Shown here in pieces: positions 59,132-64,000 of a DNA stretch of 64,000 bases (its first letter is position 1; the number at the start of each line of letters is the position of its first letter). The stretch is from Okibacterium sp. HSC-33S16 (GTDB lineage Bacteria; Actinomycetota; Actinomycetes; Actinomycetales; Microbacteriaceae): assembly GCF_024171565.1 (NCBI RefSeq), contig NZ_JALJZZ010000007.1:124001-188000 (forward strand). The letters run 5' to 3'. The notes under the pieces were generated by a model, which ran no database searches, was not told where the DNA came from, and saw nothing but the letters and a program-made list of their open reading frames with translations. The position numbers were made by a program, and so were the translations under genes.

Positions 59132-59411
59132 CTACATCGACGTAATTCGGCTCAGCCACCGTCGCTGTCGACTGAATCTCGAACGTTAATTCGGCTCGGT
59201 CGAGTGAGTACCACGGGCCGCACGAGGATAGCCTCAGAACCCCGACCAGCGACCGGGATGCGCGGCAGCGCAGAGTGCGTCTCAAGACGACGCAGGCGGG
59301 CGGTGAGCGCCATTGAAGGCGTCGCGGGGCCCGTCCGAGGCGGTGCCCCGCTGGGACCAGGAGCGAACTCACGCTGTCTGACCGATCCAACATTGCAGCG
59401 CAGATACGCAA

Positions 59412-59436
59412 AAAGCCCCGGCTGAGCCGGGGCTTT
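59412..59436. terminator. Terminator of tRNA-Ala (bidirectional form)
   Basis: AAAGCCCCGGC (59412-59422) pairs with GCCGGGGCTTT (59426-59436) around TGA. On the minus strand the stem is followed by TTTTT from the A-run at 59410-59414. Confidence 0.9.
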
Positions 59437-59443
59437 CGTTTTG

Positions 59444-59516
59444 TGGAGCCTAGGGGAATCGAACCCCTGACCTCCTGCTTGCAAAGCAGGCGCTCTACCA
59501 ATTGAGCTAAGGCCCC
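59444..59516 (-). tRNA. tRNA-Ala (anticodon TGC)
   Basis: On the minus strand: acceptor GGGGCCT with AGGCTCC and discriminator A, D-arm AGCTCAATTGGTAGAGC, anticodon stem-loop CCTGC-TTTGCAA-GCAGG and T-arm AGGGGTTCGATTCCCCT. Anticodon TGC. CCA is not encoded (CAC follows). Confidence 0.97.
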
Positions 59517-59553
59517 AATTACGGGAAGAAACTAGTGAAAATTTTCTCCCGAG

Positions 59554-59627
59554 TGGGGATACCAGGACTTGAACCTGGGACCTCTTCGTTATCAGCGAAG
59601 CGCTCTAACCGCCTGAGCTATATCCCC
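59554..59627 (-). tRNA. tRNA-Ile (anticodon GAT)
   Basis: On the minus strand: acceptor GGGGATA/TATCCCC, D-arm AGCTCAGGCGGTTAGAGC, anticodon stem-loop CTTCG-CTGATAA-CGAAG with anticodon GAT, and T-arm CCAGGTTCAAGTCCTGG. It lies 37 bases upstream of tRNA-Ala; the two are probably cotranscribed. The Ile-Ala order next to gyrA is typical of actinobacteria. Confidence 0.97.
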
Positions 59628-59705
59628 GTTTGGGCAGATTAGAGACTACCTGAGATCTGCCGATTTTTATAATCGAGCGGCTTTCGCCGCCCGATCATGG
59701 TCAAT

Positions 59706-60110
59706 TTAGTTGTTGGTGAAGCCGACGAGAAGACCACCGGTGATCTTCACGCTGAGGTTGTACAGCGCAGCAGAGAGCGCTCCGAGCGCGGTGACGACGA
59801 TGAGATCGAGGATCGCTACGACGACCGCAAAGCCCATGACGCGTCCCAGGTTGAAGATGGCGGTCAGATCATCACCGACGCCCGCAACGTCCTTGTACAG
59901 CCCGTTGATGTTCTCGAAGATGCCCGTGGTCTCCAACACCGTGTAGACGAGGAAAAAAACCACGATGGTGATGACGGCAAGGGCGATCGAGACCAGGAAT
60001 GACAGCTTGACCGCAGACCAGAAGTCGACGTAGACCAGCTTCAGTCGTACCTGCTTGCTCGTCGGCCGTTTTGTCGACTTCTTTGCCAGCTTCTCGGCAA
60101 CGCTACTCAT
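59706..60110 (-). CDS. DUF3566 membrane protein
   Basis: A 134-residue protein with a basic N-terminus, then two transmembrane helices (about residues 32-58 and 92-118). The start of the domain, VRLKLVYVDFWSAVKLSFLVS, is the DUF3566 signature. Found just downstream of gyrA in nearly all actinobacteria; possibly linked to division or wall growth, but its role is unproven. It begins 2 bases after the gyrA stop. Confidence 0.92.
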   Translation of the reverse strand: MSSVAEKLAKKSTKRPTSKQVRLKLVYVDFWSAVKLSFLVSIALAVITIVVFFLVYTVLETTGIFENINGLYKDVAGVGDDLTAIFNLGRVMGFAVVVAILDLIVVTALGALSAALYNLSVKITGGLLVGFTNN

Positions 60111-60112
60111 TC

Positions 60113-62701
60113 TTACTCTTTCTGCTCTGACTCGCCCTCGGCTGCTGCAATAACCTCTGCATCCGCCTCGGCGACAAGATTACGGTCAGTGTTCCTGGCC
60201 AGGGCGATAATGCGGTCGTCGTCTGCAAATCGTGCGAAGACGACACCCATTGTGTCCCTGCCCTTGGCCGGAACTTCGGCCACGGCAGACCTTACCACCT
60301 TGCCGCTGGCAAGAACCACAAGGACCTCGTCTTCCTCGCCGACGATCAAAGCGCCGGACAGGTGACCCCGGTCTTCGTTATATTTGCCCACCTTGATGCC
60401 CAGCCCACCACGGTTCTGCAGCCGGTACTGCTCGATCGAGGTACGTTTTGCATAACCGCCCTCCGTTGCGATGAACACGTATGCATCAGAATCGGGGTCT
60501 GCGGGAAGGACGGAAGCCGACAGCAATTCGTCGTCCTCACGGAAGTGCATACCGATCACGCCGGACGTGGAGCGGCCCATCGGACGCAGCGCTTCATCGC
60601 TCGCCGTAAAGCGAATGGACATGCCATGGCGGGACACCAGGAAGATGTCGCTGTCATTTTCGACGAGGAGCGCGCCGACCAGTTCGTCACCCTCGCGCAG
60701 GTTGATGGCGATGATTCCACCGGTGCGGTTGGTGTCGTACTCGCTCAGCGCGGTCTTCTTGACCAGTCCGTCGCGAGTCGCGAGAACCAGGTAGGTTGCT
60801 ACCCCGTAGTCGCGGATGTCGAGTATCTCTGCGATCTCTTCGTCCGGCTGCATAGCGAGCAGGTTGGCGACGTGTTGGCCCTTAGCATCGCGACCGGCTT
60901 CTTGCACTTCGTACGCCTTGGCGCGGTATACCCGGCCCTTGTTGGTGAAGAAGAGCAGCCAGTGGTGGGTCGTCGTGACGAAGAAGTGATCCACAACATC
61001 GTCTGCGCGAAGCTGGGCACCCTTGACGCCCTTGCCACCGCGGTGCTGTGACCGGTAGTTGTCACTCCGAGTGCGCTTGATGTAGCCGCCACGTGTGACG
61101 GAGATGACCATCTCTTCCTCGGGAATGAGGTCCTCGATGGACATGTCACCGTCGTATCCGAACATGATCTCGGTGCGGCGGTCGTCGCCATACTTTTCGA
61201 CGATTTCGGTGAGCTCTTCACTGACGATGGAACGCTGGCGCTGGGGATCAGCAAGGATCGCCTTGTACTCAGTGATCTCGAGCTCGATCTCATCGTGCTC
61301 GTCCATGATCTTCTGGCGCTCGAGAGCGGCGAGTCGACGCAGCTGCATATCGAGAATGGCGCGCGCCTGGAGCTCGTCGATGTCAAGAAGCTCGATCAGG
61401 CCGTCGCGTGCGTCCTCGACGGTCTTCGACCGACGGATGAGCGCGATGACCTCGTCCAGAGCGTCGAGCGCTTTAAGGTATCCGCGCAGAATGTGGGCGC
61501 GTTCCTCAGCCTTGGCCAATCGGTGCTGTGTGCGGCGAACGATGACATCGATCTGGTGTGCAGTCCACGCCGTGATGAAACCGTCGATCGCGAGGGTGCG
61601 AGGAATTCCGTCCACGATCGCCAGCATGTTGGCACCGAAGTTTTCCTGCAGCTGGGTGTGCTTGTACAGGTTGTTCAGAACAACCTTGGCGACCGCGTCA
61701 CGCTTGAGCACAATGACCAGGCGCTGTCCGGTCCGACCCGAGGTTTCATCCCGGATGTCGGCGATTCCGGAGATCTTGCCGTCCTTGACCATGTCGGCGA
61801 TCTTGATGGCAAGGTTGTCGGGGTTGACCTGATACGGCAGCTCGGTAACGACGAGGCAGGTGCGACCCTGGATTTCTTCGACGTTGACGACGGCGCGCAT
61901 AGTGATTGAGCCGCGGCCCGTGCTGTAGGCGTCGTGGATGCCCTTAGTACCGAGGATCTGCGCCCCGGTCGGGAAGTCCGGGCCCTTGATTCGCTGCATG
62001 AGCGCTTCGAGGAGTTCCTCGCGAGGTGCCTCGGGGTGAGCGAGGTGCCACAACGCACCCTCGGAAACCTCACGGAGGTTATGCGGCGGGATGTTCGTGG
62101 CCATACCGACAGCGATACCGACGGAACCGTTGACGAGGAGGTTCGGGAATCGAGCCGGCAGGACAGCCGGTTCCTGCGTGCGACCGTCGTAGTTGTCCTG
62201 GAAATCGACGGTGTCCTCATCGATGTCCCTGACCATTTCCATGGCGAGCGGAGCCATCTTGGTCTCGGTGTATCGCGGTGCGGCAGCACCGTCGTTTCCC
62301 GGGGACCCGAAGTTACCCTGGCCGAGGGCCAGCGGGTAACGCAGGCTCCAGGGCTGGACCAGTCGAACCAGAGCGTCGTAGATGGCAGAGTCACCGTGCG
62401 GGTGGAACTGCCCCATGACGTCTCCGACAACACGGGCGCACTTCGAGAATGCCTTGTCCGGACGGTATCCACCGTCGTACATCGCGTAGATGACCCGGCG
62501 GTGCACCGGTTTCATGCCGTCACGCACTTCGGGGAGCGCACGTCCGACGATGACGCTCATCGCGTAGTCGAGGTATGAGCGCTGCATCTCGAGCTGAAGG
62601 TCGACCTGGTCAATGCGACCGTGCACACCGTGATCGATGGGCGCTACAGCTGCCGTGGTCTCAGCAGCAATGTCGTCGCTGTTGTTCGTTTCGTCTGCCA
62701 T
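60113..62701 (-). CDS. gyrA: DNA gyrase subunit A
   Basis: Breaks and rejoins DNA in the A2B2 gyrase that introduces negative supercoils. The 862 residues have a winged-helix/tower domain with catalytic Tyr144 (PRYTETK), the quinolone-resistance region [10 protein letters not shown] with Ser105 and Asp109, coiled coil, and a six-bladed C-terminal beta-pinwheel with a GyrA-box-like QHRGGKG. The C-terminus is rich in Glu and Ala. gyrB lies 76 bases upstream on the same strand; DUF3566 follows after 2 bases. Confidence 0.97.
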   Translation of the reverse strand: MADETNNSDDIAAETTAAVAPIDHGVHGRIDQVDLQLEMQRSYLDYAMSVIVGRALPEVRDGMKPVHRRVIYAMYDGGYRPDKAFSKCARVVGDVMGQFHPHGDSAIYDALVRLVQPWSLRYPLALGQGNFGSPGNDGAAAPRYTETKMAPLAMEMVRDIDEDTVDFQDNYDGRTQEPAVLPARFPNLLVNGSVGIAVGMATNIPPHNLREVSEGALWHLAHPEAPREELLEALMQRIKGPDFPTGAQILGTKGIHDAYSTGRGSITMRAVVNVEEIQGRTCLVVTELPYQVNPDNLAIKIADMVKDGKISGIADIRDETSGRTGQRLVIVLKRDAVAKVVLNNLYKHTQLQENFGANMLAIVDGIPRTLAIDGFITAWTAHQIDVIVRRTQHRLAKAEERAHILRGYLKALDALDEVIALIRRSKTVEDARDGLIELLDIDELQARAILDMQLRRLAALERQKIMDEHDEIELEITEYKAILADPQRQRSIVSEELTEIVEKYGDDRRTEIMFGYDGDMSIEDLIPEEEMVISVTRGGYIKRTRSDNYRSQHRGGKGVKGAQLRADDVVDHFFVTTTHHWLLFFTNKGRVYRAKAYEVQEAGRDAKGQHVANLLAMQPDEEIAEILDIRDYGVATYLVLATRDGLVKKTALSEYDTNRTGGIIAINLREGDELVGALLVENDSDIFLVSRHGMSIRFTASDEALRPMGRSTSGVIGMHFREDDELLSASVLPADPDSDAYVFIATEGGYAKRTSIEQYRLQNRGGLGIKVGKYNEDRGHLSGALIVGEEDEVLVVLASGKVVRSAVAEVPAKGRDTMGVVFARFADDDRIIALARNTDRNLVAEADAEVIAAAEGESEQKE

Positions 62702-62777
62702 CAGTCTTCTCTACTTGTCGGTCGGCGGTCTCGATGTGCTGGTTACGTCAGCGCGATGACGGGCTGTTCTGGCCCGC

Positions 62778-64000
<1,223 letters not shown>

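Larger units (their letters stand above)
58972..59443. other. 472-base gap without a convincing gene
   Basis: From the Nudix start to tRNA-Ala. It contains a DnaA-box cluster at 59100-59131 and the tRNA-Ala terminator at 59412-59436. AATTCGGCTC occurs twice (near 59143 and 59189). Short open frames in 59190-59430 on both strands have no family resemblance and no ribosome sites, so I see no gene there. Confidence 0.5.

Noticed and set aside
59143-59200. Repeated AATTCGGCTC near the DnaA boxes as an attachment site
   Set aside because: Only 10 bases, two copies, and no integrase or foreign DNA; likely coincidence. The tRNA genes nearby are intact.
59190-59430. Short open frames on both strands between the Nudix and tRNA genes
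   Set aside because: No ribosome sites, no family resemblance and Arg/Ser/Pro-rich content typical of non-coding GC-rich DNA.

Overview
The window looks like a chromosome segment of a flagellated, high-GC actinobacterium, most likely a member of the Microbacteriaceae. This rests on the fhaA-fhaB-pstP-rodA-pbpA-pknA-pknB cluster, the trpG/pabA-sortase E-crgA-rhomboid-cyclophilin block, the DUF3566-gyrA-gyrB order with tRNA-Ile and tRNA-Ala beside it, CarD, and an actinobacterial flagellar locus with CsrA and FliW. The family call is inference from gene order and protein style. gyrB runs off the right edge, so dnaA and the main origin are expected just beyond it.

Positions 1-13,234 hold a flagellar locus. 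A rightward, tightly coupled operon encodes MotB (5' end cut by the window), FliM, FliN, the export gate FliO-P-Q-R-FlhB-FlhA, a protein that looks like a degenerate P-loop NTPase, and CsrA. Facing it is a leftward operon for an M23 peptidase, FlgN, FlgK, FlgL and FliW. CsrA and its expected antagonist FliW meet tail to tail with 8 bases between the stop codons. Positions 13,434-42,418 are an accessory region: a TetR regulator with a perfect palindrome at its promoter, CarD, an AI-2E family transporter, a BBE-type flavo-oxidase, two MFS transporters, YibE/F, an alcohol dehydrogenase, several regulator/enzyme pairs (HxlR with flavoenzymes, TetR with SDR, MarR with VOC, AraC with VOC, WYL with VOC), a class II UvrA, PdxY, a racemase and a glutaminase. 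At least three regulators have clear inverted-repeat operators at their promoters.

The most unusual unit is at 25,118-28,717. A HxlR regulator diverges across a perfect inverted repeat from a two-gene operon. The first gene fuses a luciferase-like (LLM) domain to a complete BBE-type FAD oxidase. The second is a stand-alone LLM enzyme. The two LLM parts look like tandem duplicates, and only the stand-alone one keeps the glycine-rich cofactor loop, which suggests a LuxA/LuxB-like pair with an oxidase attached to the silent partner.

From 42,534 to the end the content is core and near-origin: tRNA-Leu, the FHA/PP2C/RodA/PBP/Ser-Thr kinase growth and division cluster closed by a 17-bp hairpin, a three-gene envelope operon (DUF3618, holin-like, hypothetical), trpG/pabA, a 52-residue membrane protein, sortase E, crgA, rhomboid protease, cyclophilin, small conserved genes, tRNA-Ala and tRNA-Ile, DUF3566, gyrA and partial gyrB. 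Three groups of DnaA-box-like sequences lie between 55,098 and 59,131. One sits beside AT-rich 12-base-period direct repeats, and one contains a perfect 18-bp palindrome. No insertion sequence, prophage, CRISPR array or rRNA was seen.
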